A stretch of DNA of 64,000 bases from the NCBI GenBank assembly GCA_023525975.1, contig CM042042.1, forward strand, positions 46,387,880 through 46,451,879, read 5' to 3'. This document shows, one piece after another, positions 22,832 through 32,350 of this stretch. This DNA comes from Smallanthus sonchifolius (lineage: Eukaryota > Streptophyta > Magnoliopsida > Asterales > Asteraceae). The translations under genes were made by a program, and so were the position numbers. Below the pieces are notes generated by a model that made no database searches, was not told the origin of the DNA, and worked only from the letters and a program-made list of their open reading frames with translations. Position 1 is the stretch's first letter. Each line of letters begins with the position of its first letter.

Positions 22832-24052
22832 ATGCCTCCCCGTCGCGCAGCTAATGCTAACTCCAGCAATCCCAACACTGACCTTGCTGCACTACTTACT
22901 CAACTAGTAGGCCAAATGATCCAAGCTAACAACAACAGAGATGGGTCTAATACGCAAGGGAATGGTGCAAACCCACCGTACTGCACATTCAAGCATTTCA
23001 ATTCTTGCAACCCCACCAAATTCTTCGGGACGGAAGGTGCTACTGGCCTTCTGCAATGGTTTGAAAGTATGGAGAGTACTTTCCTAAACAACGATTGTCC
23101 CGACAACCTCAAAGTCCGTTATGCTGCCAGCGTATTCCAAAAACGAGCACTCACCTGGTGGAACGGTGAGAAACGTACTCGAGGCAACGAATCTGCTATG
23201 TCCTTGTCTTGGGACGAAATGAAACAACTTATGACTGACGAGTTCTGTCCTCGCAACGAAATGAGGAAGCTCGAAGCTGAATTTTGGGATCTCACCCAAG
23301 ATAACGGAGAGAATTTAGCTTACACCACTCGTTTTCAAGAACTAAGTCTGCTCGTGCCCCACATGGTTACTCCCTTAGCGCGGAGAATTGAGAAATACAT
23401 AGGTGGACTGCCTATGCCGCTCCAAGACACCGTATTGGGAAGTGATCCCTCCACTCTCGAAGACGCTATCCGTTTATCTGCTGTGTTGACTGACAATCAC
23501 ATCAAAGCGGGTACCTTATCCAGGAAGGGTACCAAGAAAGTGGTCGACAAAGCTGCTACTTCTGTGTCCGACAAAGACGAAGAGCTCAAATCTTCCCATC
23601 ATGATAGGAAACGCAAGGCCCAAAACTTTGCGGCCATCATTCCTGCCGTACCTGTCACCCAAGTTACTCCTGCGGGTCAAATTCTGAGAAATTATGTAGG
23701 TTCATTTCCCCAATGCCCTACTTGCAAGTATCACCATGCCCCGCATGCTGCATGCCGTCTATGCTCAAAATGTGGACGCTATGGACACGTTGTTACTACT
23801 TGCCGTGCTCGCACTATCGTTAATCAAGCTACTCAAGGCAATCATCCAGTGCCTCTCACTGTCACCTATGGACGGGCCTGTTACGAATGTGGAGACCCAA
23901 ACCACTTTCGAAACCAATTTCCAAGACTTCAAAATCAAGGTGGTCCTCGTGGACAAGCATTTAATATAAATGCTAACGAGGCTCCGGCCAATGACGACAC
24001 TGTCAACTGTACGTTCCTTTGTTCACTATCTTTATACATCCGTTTTATTTAA
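22832..24052 (+). CDS. E2 Gag protein, open reading frame intact
   Basis: The start MPPRRAANAN aligns with that of E1 gag; an upstream in-frame ATG at 22715 is in leader sequence and less likely. The 406-codon frame has the retrotransposon gag core (NPTKFFGTEGATGLLQWFES, about residues 65-85; PRNEMRKLEAEFWDL; YIGGLPMPL). A CCHC knuckle CSKCGRYGHVVTTC lies near residue 312. A second, CYECGDPNHFRNQF near 350, has its last Cys replaced by Phe. The final residues (CSLSLYIRFI) are out of the normal frame because of a small frameshift just before the protease. Gag packages element RNA in cytoplasmic particles. Preservation of only this frame suggests selection on, or youth of, a Gag-only element. 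Confidence 0.85.
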   Translation: MPPRRAANANSSNPNTDLAALLTQLVGQMIQANNNRDGSNTQGNGANPPYCTFKHFNSCNPTKFFGTEGATGLLQWFESMESTFLNNDCPDNLKVRYAASVFQKRALTWWNGEKRTRGNESAMSLSWDEMKQLMTDEFCPRNEMRKLEAEFWDLTQDNGENLAYTTRFQELSLLVPHMVTPLARRIEKYIGGLPMPLQDTVLGSDPSTLEDAIRLSAVLTDNHIKAGTLSRKGTKKVVDKAATSVSDKDEELKSSHHDRKRKAQNFAAIIPAVPVTQVTPAGQILRNYVGSFPQCPTCKYHHAPHAACRLCSKCGRYGHVVTTCRARTIVNQATQGNHPVPLTVTYGRACYECGDPNHFRNQFPRLQNQGGPRGQAFNINANEAPANDDTVNCTFLCSLSLYIRFI

Positions 24053-24197
24053 TATTAATGCCAATAGAAAAATTATGTCTCTTGCTTTTAACCAACTATT
24101 TGCTAAACAACCAACCAATCTTGATAACTCGTATATCATGGAAATAGCGGATGGGAAATCCATTGCTATGAGTTCTATAACCCGTGATTGCATATAA
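24053..24197 (+). pseudogene. E2 protease remnant
   Basis: In the frame shifted relative to gag, the sequence aligns with the E1 protease (SLAFNQLFAKQP, MEIADGKSIAMSSI). The catalytic motif, DTGAD in E1, reads NINAN here. The changes are G-to-A at both Asp codons and at Gly, plus one C-to-T. No pol sequence follows. Confidence 0.75.
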
Positions 24198-24313
24198 CAG
24201 CTATGCTATCACCATTCATCTCATTCCTATACTTTTGTGAAACAAACCTATTATGTTTAAATTCAGTCATACAACTTGCTAGCTCTGTTAAAGTTTACTT
24301 GAATTGTTGAAGT

Positions 24314-24961
24314 TCTAAATCCTAGTAATTATGCACGGGGAATCCCCGGTATATCAAAGGGGTGGTGGGTTAGCCGCTGGTACACCCTATACATAAACCC
24401 ACTTGATATAACGAGTATAAAACATGCATAAGTACTAGGAAGAAGATCGGTTCTTGAATTGTTAGACATATTTGTGCTATAAAACCACTCATAGACGTGA
24501 TAACGTTTACAAATTGTATGCATTTCATTGTACAATTTTCAATTGAGAAAGGTGATTTAATTAAAATGATCTAAATCCTAGTAATTATGCACGGGGAATC
24601 CCCGGTATATCAAAGGGGTGGTGGGTTAGCCGCTGGTACACCCTATACATAAACCCACTTGATATAACGAGTATAAAACATGCATAAGTACTAGGAAGAA
24701 GATCGGTTCTTGAATTGTTAGACATATTTGTGCTATAAAACCACTCATAGACGTGATAACGTTTACAAATTGTAAGCATTTCATTGTACAATTTTCAATT
24801 GAGAAAGGTGATTTAATTAAAATGATCTAAATCCTAGTAATTATGCACGGGGAATCCCCGGTATATCAAAGGGGTGGTGGGTTAGCCGCTGGTACACCCT
24901 ATACATAAACCCACTTGATATAACGAGTATAAACCATGCATAAGTACTAGGAGGAGGACCG
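24314..24961 (+). repeat. 256-bp tandem repeat, two and a half copies, each with a large hairpin
   Basis: Copies begin at 24314, 24570 and 24826 (the third is cut near 24961) and are nearly identical. Each contains a nested stem: CTAGTA with TACTAG, TTATGCA with TGCATAA, and TATATCAA with TTGATATA, closing on a GGGGTGGTGG...TATACATAAACC apex (hairpins 24322-24438, 24578-24694, 24834-24950). The ORFs across them only reflect the repetition. Confidence 0.9.
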
Positions 24962-25300
24962 GTTTTTGAAAATGGTTTTGCAAAATTTTAAAATATGAAC
25001 ACCCGTGGGGTAGAGTTTTAAAGGAAAATGCCATGTCACGAGGTGATTGGCACCAATATTGTTAAGTATGGTTTCATGTAGTTTACATTCATGCGTGTAT
25101 GAACAATTGTATGCATAAGTCGCACTATACTATTAGAGCAATTAGTTGAAAACTCGACTCGAATTAGCATCGTCATCCGTTATCATACGATATTTCCCCG
25201 CTGAATCTTTCTCTTGTGAAGTAATTCCATCCTAAGTCTTTTGTCATCTCTTTCCCGCTTCTATAACCTTCGTAAATCGAATTTCGGGACGAAATTCCTT
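24962..25300 (+). other. E2 3' untranslated internal region
   Basis: No ORF. The end at 25280-25300 (cgggacgaaattccttcaat) resembles the stretch inside E1's 3' LTR (gggaatttcgtcccgaaatt, 12765-12785), showing shared ancestry of the two elements' 3' ends. Confidence 0.5.
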
Positions 25301-25314
25301 CAATATGGGGAGAC
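25301..25314 (+). other. E2 polypurine tract
   Basis: atggggagac lies directly before the 3' LTR start TGTGACG at 25315. Confidence 0.7.
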
Positions 25315-26840
25315 TGTGACGTTTCGGATTTTCATTCGCGCACTTGTAATATATTTATTATGTAATCATTCTCTATTTGAATAAAATGCAAGTGTTTTCT
25401 TTTATTTGGTTTTATACAAATAAGTATTTTATTTTACGGATTTAAACTAATTAGAATTTTATAAATTTTAAAACTAATATAAAGTTTTATATAAAAATCT
25501 AAATTTAAAAAGTTGTATATTTAATAAAATAACCTATTTAAATAAGATAAATAACTTTTATAAAAATTATTTATAATAATAAAAAAAATAAAATAAGTTT
25601 ATAAAAACATTTTTAAATTAATTTGATTTAAAAGAAATTAAATTAATTTATTTAAATAAAAGTTCAGGGGTTGTATTGTAATTAAACAAACTAGAAGGAT
25701 TTAAAACTGAAATCGACTAAGGGGCTGTTTCTAGTCAATTTAAACTACAAGGGCCCATCCGTATTAATTTTAAGGGCTAATTCGAGTCAAACCAAACTCC
25801 AGGGACTAAATCTGTCAATTCTTGATTCGTTTATCCGGTCACCCCCTCCGATGGTCCGGCGGGTAAAGAACTTTCCGGCGACGCCCGACAAGGCTGTTTC
25901 TCTGCACCTCGACAGCCGCTAAAGGCTTCTCTGGCTTCGTCTCTCCCACGTGAACAAGACCCCCCGACCAATTGGTCTCCCCAACATAAGGATCGTCTGA
26001 TCCTGTTGGTGGCCGAGAAACCCACGATCGAATTCGCGCCCGACAGACCACCTCCACGCGTGTTGAATGTCTGGTTAGTCTCGTCTCGTCCAGACTAGTG
26101 TCGGAACGTGCCCAATTGCACGTTTTAACATAGAAATCAAGCTCGGCTATAAATAGCCATGGTCGGCCCTGCACGAGCTCGCTACCCCTCTTCCACCCAA
26201 TCTCACTCCAAAATTGAAGGCACCATTACAATCGCCATCTCTGTGTGAAGCTGTGACCAAGGTTGTAGAGGCTAATCCCATCCAGAAGCTCGATTATCAT
26301 TCTGGACATTCTCGGATTTAAGACTCTGCCGTCCGGTCCCTTTACGACCACGTAAGAATCCTCAACTTCGTTTCTTTATCTTCTGTTATCATAAGGCAAG
26401 CTGAACCAATCGAAGTCACGACTCCAAAACATCGATTACCGGACAAACTATTGTTTTGAAAAATTACTGTTTTATTTTCTAAAGTCTGGGCCATCGAAAC
26501 TACTTAGTTTCGATTGAGTAAATGGTCAATCGAAACTAGTAGTTTTGATAGATGGTAGTTTCGACAGCTTGAGTATCGCTTATAAATGATCAATCGAAAC
26601 TAGTAGTTTCGATAGATGGTAGTTTCGACAGCCTGAGTATCGCTTATAAATGATCAATCGAAACTAGTAGTTTCGATAGATGGTAGTTTCGACAGCCTGA
26701 GTATCGCTTATAAATGATCAATCGAAACTAGTAGTTTCGACAGTTCCATGTATCACTTGTAAATGGTCAATCGAAACTAGTAGTTTCGATTGAACACAGT
26801 TTCGATACCTGTCACAACTATAAACAGTTTCGATCAAATC
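25315..26840 (+). repeat. E2 3' LTR, truncated
   Basis: It aligns with 19398-20936 with few substitutions. Similarity ends after GTTTCGATCAAA near 26838. About 920 bp of LTR, including the terminus, are missing. The TATA box is at 26148-26156 and the 64-bp repeats at 26520-26790. Confidence 0.85.
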
Positions 26841-27838
26841 AGTAAGGGGCTAATGATATTCATTCAAAAATGAATCGAATGGCTTAAATCTTACTTGATA
26901 CAACCTGATGATACGATTCAATAAGGGGCTAATGATATTCATTCAAAAATGATATGGTCGAGTAATGAAGGCTGACGGCTACGATTTCAGTTCCGATGTT
27001 CTTGGTACTCGATTGGGGAGCAGAGGTGAAATGGGAGTCGAATGAGCGTTTAGATAGCTTACAACGAGTTGTATGAAGGGGTGTGTCGTGTTTAATTCGT
27101 TTAATTTTATCAAAATCGCACGATTTGATTACGGTTTGAAAGTGACAGCTGTCGGGATCAAATCACACGAAATTGGTTTGGTTTTTGGATGCATTGGGTC
27201 GTGTACAGGTCCACATTCATCCGGGAAACGTTTGCGCGTGATTTCCGGGAATTTAAACGCGTTAATTTTTCGGATTGAAATTGAATTGATACGAATTTGA
27301 CTTTGCGAAGTCAAATCTGTTTGAATTCGAATTCACCCGCTTGAATTATCGAATTGATATGATAATTGGGCTGAGGTTGGGTCGATTTCTGTTTGTGGAT
27401 CTACGAGGAGTCCAATTCGACAAAGATCCGTCACCCGTAGTCTTGGATTATCACGGTTCTTGGCCCCTTTGACTTTTGGAAGTCAAACTGATTAAGAAAA
27501 GTCAAAATCAATGTTTTAAATGTCAAATTCCGTGTGTGGGGTTTAATTTAGGGTTCAGTCGGTTAGGGTTCAAACTAGTATGCATGTATATGTGTATGTA
27601 CTTGTATAATGTTTGGGTATGTATATATATGTATATATATGTGTGTGTATGTACTTGTATGATGTATAAATGTGTATATATACATATGTGTTCAAATATT
27701 TATGTGTATATAGGGATTCTAGAACAAATGCGGTTAGAAATTTTGAAGTAGGGCTTGATATAATCATTTCACCAAGGTTGAAATTCATACATGTCTTATT
27801 GTACCAAAATGAAAACGTGAAAATCAGAAAGGTTACAC
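26841..27838 (-). repeat. E1 5' LTR, distal segment
   Basis: From 27580 to 27838 it matches the terminal part of the left LTR (12478-12749) and ends GGTTACA followed by the target duplication CCCTA. Bases 26841-27579 have no counterpart in the left LTR. They begin with a 31-bp sequence (AAGGGGCTAATGATATTCAT...) repeated 89 bp further on. They probably are native U3 sequence deleted from the other LTR. Confidence 0.7.
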
Positions 27839-27930
27839 CCTACGTGCGGGTTACGCTAGACAGCTGGCTAAGGGCGGTAGTGGACCGCTACCACCCAGCC
27901 TAGCGGTCCGCTACGGGCGTGTTCCAGCCC

Positions 27931-27939
27931 TATAAATAG
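27931..27939 (+). promoter_or_regulatory. TATA box of E3
   Basis: TATAAATAG after a GC-rich stretch, same core as in E2. E1 inserted 92 bp upstream of it. Confidence 0.5.
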
Positions 27940-28252
27940 TTTCAAATGTTGTTCATTTGAAACAACAACCAACAACACGAACACACACTAGCACGATTCC
28001 CGAGGAACTAGAACGACGGTTACGAGCGTGGAAGTTACGAGTGCGGTACGCGACGAGTGCGGTTCGAGTCGGAGAAACATCTAGACGAGAAAACGAGTTT
28101 AGGAACTACCCGAGGATAATGTAAGTACACTAGACCCGTACCCTAGACTCAGTTGTGTGAATTACGTGCTTATATGTTATGATTATGTGATATGTGATGT
28201 ATGATGATGAGGGTACGGGGTAATGCTAGATTAGTCTAGATACTAAACGGGA

Positions 28253-28998
28253 ATAATGGAGTAGTCACGACGTATCCAAGGGGTGGTGGATACGCCGCTG
28301 GTACTTCCTATATATAAACCTCTTGTGTACTCGTGATGAAACCATTATGAATATTTAGGGGTATAGACTAACAAAGGATAAAGAAATATAGTAAACGTAC
28401 GGGAGAACATCCAACCAGTATGTAGTTATCTGACAAACAGAATGTCCTGTCTAGGAAAGGACGGTGTATAAATCTCTCCTAGACCCGTCGCTCTTTCCTG
28501 GGGACATCTCAGTTGGAGGTACTACTCTGGAAGGAAGATCACCCCAGTTTACAATATATGACGAATAAGAATAAGAAATGAAAGTATACCATGCATAACG
28601 AATGTGAACATGTGATGAACATGAATATGTGAAATGCATGATGAACACATGAATGCATGATAATACGTGCAAACATGAATGAGTAGAATGAAACGATTCT
28701 AAACCTAAAATAGAGTAACGGAGTACTCACGAAGTGCTAGAGGGGTGGTGGATACGCCGCTGGTACTTCCTATATATAAACCCTTCTAATACATCGTGAA
28801 GAAACCGTTACAAAGTTATAAGGTAAAGACTAGTTGATAAATATGATGATACGTGTATGCATGAATGAGAATGATGGAACGAGTCTAAACCCTAAAATGG
28901 AATAATGGAGTACTCACGAAATGTCAGAGGGGTGGTGGATACGCCGCTGGTCCTTCCTATATATAAACCATTCTGATACGTCGTGGAGAAACCGTTAT
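28253..28998 (+). repeat. Three apex hairpins of E3
   Basis: Hairpins at 28253-28348, 28717-28809 and 28902-28998 share GGGGTGGTGGATACGCCGCT and CCTATATATAAACC at the apex. Arms pair CACGA with TCGTG in all three. The inner arms vary together (CAAG/CTTG, TAGA/TCTA, CAGA/TCTG), as do the outer ones (AATGG/CCATT, AACGG/CCGTT, AATGG/CCGTT). Confidence 0.75.
28453..28499 (+). other. Leader hairpin in E3
   Basis: AGGAAAG pairs with CTTTCCT, GACGG with CCGTC inside, and ATGTCC with GGACAT outside. The loop keeps GTATAAATC. Confidence 0.6.
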
Positions 28999-29819
28999 GA
29001 AGTTTTAACGGTGAGGATTGGTTGATGAATAAATCAAGCATATACATGAAATAAAAACAAATGCTTGATACATTTGGGAGGCTGTGAGTCAAAGATACTC
29101 AAGGTCCCAAATGAAATGAGATACCCGGTCTGTAAGGTGGATCTCAATAAATAAAGAAGAAAAGAAAAGGAAAATGAAACTCTAGGCCTTCGGGGCTGAA
29201 AGAGTAAACTCTAGGTCTTCGGGGCTGAAAGAGAAAAAGCTTACGGGGCTGAGGAATGAATAAGCTTCGTGACAAATGCAAGGATGCCTATACTGACGAG
29301 TATAAGGATCTTGCCAATTCTCGGACCGAAGGCAGAGGCCTGTGATGGTTGCGAGGGGGTTAGCATACCCATAAAATATACCAAAGCGTGGCCGGAGGTA
29401 CGTCCGGAGATGGTCACGTGGGCTCGAAATCCCCAGAAAACTTGAACAATAATAACCTAAAGGGTTCGTAATAAAATGAACGATGCAGTGTACTTACTTA
29501 GCGTAAAGCTAATTCAAAAACGTTTTCCAAACACTTTAGGAAAGAAGCACGTGGAATAAAGCTCTCTGTGGACAATGCTGGTCGGAATTGAAAGATCCCT
29601 ATATAAGATGATGTAATGATATTATCCTTTTGTAAAACCATATTATTATAAATGAAAATTTTATCTTAGCCATACGGCAAGGTTTTGTTAACCTGGGACA
29701 TGTTTTCCGCAATAAAATACTCTGATAAAATAATAAGATAAGTAGGGTGTTTCACTGGCGACGATCAGACCACCACCGTTGCTACGCAGCCACAGATCCG
29801 CCACCCTGAGCACACTCCC

Positions 29820-29887
29820 TAGGGCCGGCCCTGAGCATGTGCGGTGTGGGAGACCGCTCAGGGCCCCGTTTTTTGGGACCCAAAATT

Positions 29888-29935
<48 letters not shown>

Positions 29936-30252
29936 ATGTAAACTGAATTTAAAAAAGAAATTATAATTAACAATTAAACTATGGGTCAAATAAACTGAGT
30001 TTAAAAACCCATTAAGAATTACTCCATCATTAGGCCAGGTCCAAATTAATAATTTTGCCTAATAAAAAAACATACGACAAAATTCAATAAAGGGAGGTTT
30101 TTGAATTGATTTTTTTAAGAAAAATCAAATCTAGTGTTGTTACAATTTTCATCATATTAATTAAAAAAATCATATATTTAACTTTATATTTTAGATTTTT
30201 ATAGGCTCATTTTCTTTAGTCGCACTGGGCCCTCGAAATCTCAGGAACATCC
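29820..30252. mobile_element. Possible hAT-like MITE containing an (AT)n tract
   Basis: The left end AGGGCCGGCCCTGAG and the right end CTCAGGAACATCCCT are imperfect inverted copies. A pure (AT)n run fills about 29893-29933. Flanks share CACTCC-like bases but no clean target duplication. No ORF. Confidence 0.4.
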
Positions 30253-30468
30253 CTGGCACTCCTTATCATGATCCAGTTTTAACGACGGTTCACGAGGCCT
30301 GTAAAACGAGAAAACTGAGGAGGTGAGAAGATCTAGAAATATGGACCAGAAAGGGAGAGAGAGATGGATCAAGAGAGAGGGTAGAATGAAGTACACCATC
30401 GCCATCGAAACCCTAGTTCTTCATCTCAACTTTGTCGGGCACCCTTTTTATGCTAAAGAAAAGCGTTC

Positions 30469-30493
30469 TTTTTTTTTTTTGGGGGGGGGGGGG
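30469..30493. repeat. Poly-T followed by poly-G homopolymer
   Basis: About 12 T are followed directly by about 15 G. The true length is likely uncertain in any assembly. Confidence 0.8.
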
Positions 30494-30912
30494 GAATTAG
30501 ACAACATAACCACCACCACTATCGCCTGAAATACCACCACATTACTCTTGGGTTTAGTATTTTACAGTCTTACACTCCCACTAAAATCAATATGATTCAG
30601 TTGATATTGAGTTGACGGATTAATCCCGACCATCTTTAATCTTGGATTCAAAACTTTAAAGTTTTAGCTAGGTTTGGTTGGCTAACCATTAAACCCCCGA
30701 TAGTGAATTTAGCTTGGGCCTCTCTTTTATAAGACAAGGGACGCTCAAAGTTTTGTTTAACTTTGTGATGTGGGATAGATCCCAACCATCGCATGAACAC
30801 TTTTGATCATGCATTGAGTATACTAAGGTGAGTATACAATCCATTTATATAACTCATCATTTCTTTCATTTGCTATTCTCCACCGATGTGGGATAAGTAC
30901 ATGTGTTATGTG

Positions 30913-31285
30913 CATTGTGTTACTATATCGGTCAATGGGCCGATTAAGCAATGAAAATAAGTTAACTGAATACCATATGAGTGTTCGCCTTTTATAACCA
31001 CATTTCTTTTGCAAATTTTCTTAATCAGGCGATATGGGATAGAAAAATAATAGGTTTATGAACTTTCTTAGAGTTCAAACTCGGTCAACCTTGTTCAACT
31101 CGGCGAACTAGTCTTGTAGTTTTCTTCACCAATTGATGAAAAAAAAACTAAACTTTGTGTTACTATACGGGCCAATAGGTCGATTAAACAATAAAAATAA
31201 GTTAACCGAAAGCCGAATGAGTGTTCTCCTTTTATAACCACATTTCCTTTGCAAATTTCTTAACCAGACGATGTGGAATACTACG
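30913..31285. repeat. Two diverged copies of a 125-bp repeat
   Basis: Bases 30917-31042 and 31158-31285 share GTGTTACTATA...CAATGAAAATAAGTTAAC...TTATAACCACATTTC at about 85% identity by eye. Nothing coding is seen in 30500-31880. Confidence 0.65.
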
Positions 31286-31884
31286 AGCTTTCTTAGAGGG
31301 ACAAAATTATGATTTCCGAGGTGGGCTATGCATCAACATTTGTATCAAATGCAACAACTCTTTTCCTAAGTGTTTTAAAATTTTAGTGAAATTACAACTT
31401 TGCCCATTATATATACTTTATATAGTAGTATATATAAAGGTTTTAGAGCTTTTATATAGTATTTTGCAAAAGAGGTATAAGGCTAATTATTCCAACCTAT
31501 TTTTGGCACCACATCATATGTTTCTAGACAATGAAAAAGATGTGACTATAGTAGGCTTGTTCATGTTCATCAATTTATCTTTAACCGAATAAACGAACAA
31601 ACATGGGAATGAACACATTTTCTTGTCCGTGTTCGTTTAACCCTAATTTTAATTTCCTTTTATGATTGATTTAATTGGAAATTTTGACATGTAACTTGAC
31701 CAGAATCCAAGGGAGTTGACACCATTATTTCTTTTTAAGAAGACAACATCATCAAGCAAGTCACTCAAGATCAAAACAGACTAGAATCAGCTAAAAACAA
31801 TGAAAATAAAACCCTGCTTTGGTTTGTTTTTTGTTTTTACTTTTGTTTGTGGAATTGAGTTGGTATTTTAATAACTAAAAAAGA

Positions 31885-32350
31885 AACGGGTAAAATGGAT
31901 CAACTGGGTCAGAAGCAACCCAAAGTGTTATCAAATGCCAAAAACCTTGTAGTATTCTTTTGTTTTTCTACTTGTAGTAATTGACAAGACTAATTTTGCT
32001 AATCCTCTTATTCTTCACATACTCTCAGTAAAAGACTTTGATTTATTCAAATTTCACTGGGTAAATTATTTGGTCATTGTTTTTATATCTTCCAACAAGT
32101 TAAATTATATATCTTAGCTAAAAAGGAAATGGGTCAATTGGGTCAAAAGCAATCCAAAGTGCTCTCAACGGCCTAAAACCTTTCAACCTTAGTGAAAAAA
32201 AAACAATATTCTTTTATTCTTTTATTTATTTTTTACTTGTAGAGTTATAGTAATCGTCAAGTCTAATTTTGCTAATGTTCTTATTCTTCACATACTCCCA
32301 GTAAAAGACTTTAATTTATTCAAATTTCACGAGTAAACTATTTGGTCTTG
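31885..32350. repeat. Tandem duplication, unit about 230 bp
   Basis: aaatggatcaactgggtcag...cacatactctcagtaaaag... (31890-32080) recurs at 32126-32345 with substitutions. No ORF of substance occurs from here to 33870. Confidence 0.6.

Larger units (their letters stand above)
19398..26840 (+). mobile_element. E2: gag-only Ty3/gypsy-type element nested in the E1 LTR
   Basis: Long LTRs starting TGTGACGTTTC occur at 19398 and 25315. The internal region has the same primer site and leader as E1, a complete gag frame, a dead protease remnant and a 256-bp tandem repeat where RT and integrase should be. There is no RT, RNase H or integrase. This matches the terminal-repeat-with-gag type of non-autonomous element, presumably mobilised by an E1 relative. 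The 3' LTR breaks off near 26840, so no target duplication can be shown (AAACA precedes the 5' LTR). Confidence 0.8.
11029..27838 (-). mobile_element. E1: Ty3/gypsy chromovirus (Tekay/Del-like), interrupted by element E2
   Basis: LTRs begin TGTCACACC and end GGTTACA on the plus strand (TG...CA in element sense). A 5-bp target duplication CCCTA flanks the whole unit (11024-11028 and 27839-27843). The initiator-methionine tRNA primer site lies beside the right-hand 5' LTR and a polypurine tract beside the left 3' LTR. The order gag, PR, RT, RH, INT, chromodomain is that of Ty3/gypsy chromoviruses. The 5' LTR is split by E2 at 19398-26840. Four in-frame stops and an RT-RH deletion make E1 non-autonomous. 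Confidence 0.9.
27839..29760 (+). mobile_element. E3: remnant of a third LTR retroelement (promoter and leader)
   Basis: It begins with the target duplication of E1. A TATA box follows (27931-27939), then a TTCAAATG...CATTTGAA palindrome, a donor-like ATGTAAGTAC near 28120, and three copies of the same apex hairpin as in E2 (28253-28348, 28717-28809, 28902-28998). It also carries the leader hairpin shared with E1 and E2 (28453-28499). At 29175-29265, three units around CTTCGGGGCTGAAAGAG recur. No gag or pol is present and neither end is defined. It is read as LTR/leader because of shared leader structures. Confidence 0.55.

Noticed and set aside
24329..24791. Two identical 68-residue minus-strand ORFs
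   Set aside because: They repeat because of the 256-bp tandem unit and overlap the hairpins; no start context or domain.
24314..24961. CRISPR-like or satellite array
   Set aside because: Units are 256 bp, identical and without spacers, inside a retroelement; simple tandem duplication in plant DNA.
27073..27300. 75-residue plus-strand ORF between E2 and the E1 LTR end
   Set aside because: Sits in E1 LTR sequence; no similarity recognised.
31221..31592. 123-residue ORF
   Set aside because: AT-rich, overlaps a duplicated non-coding repeat, low complexity; no domain or splice context.
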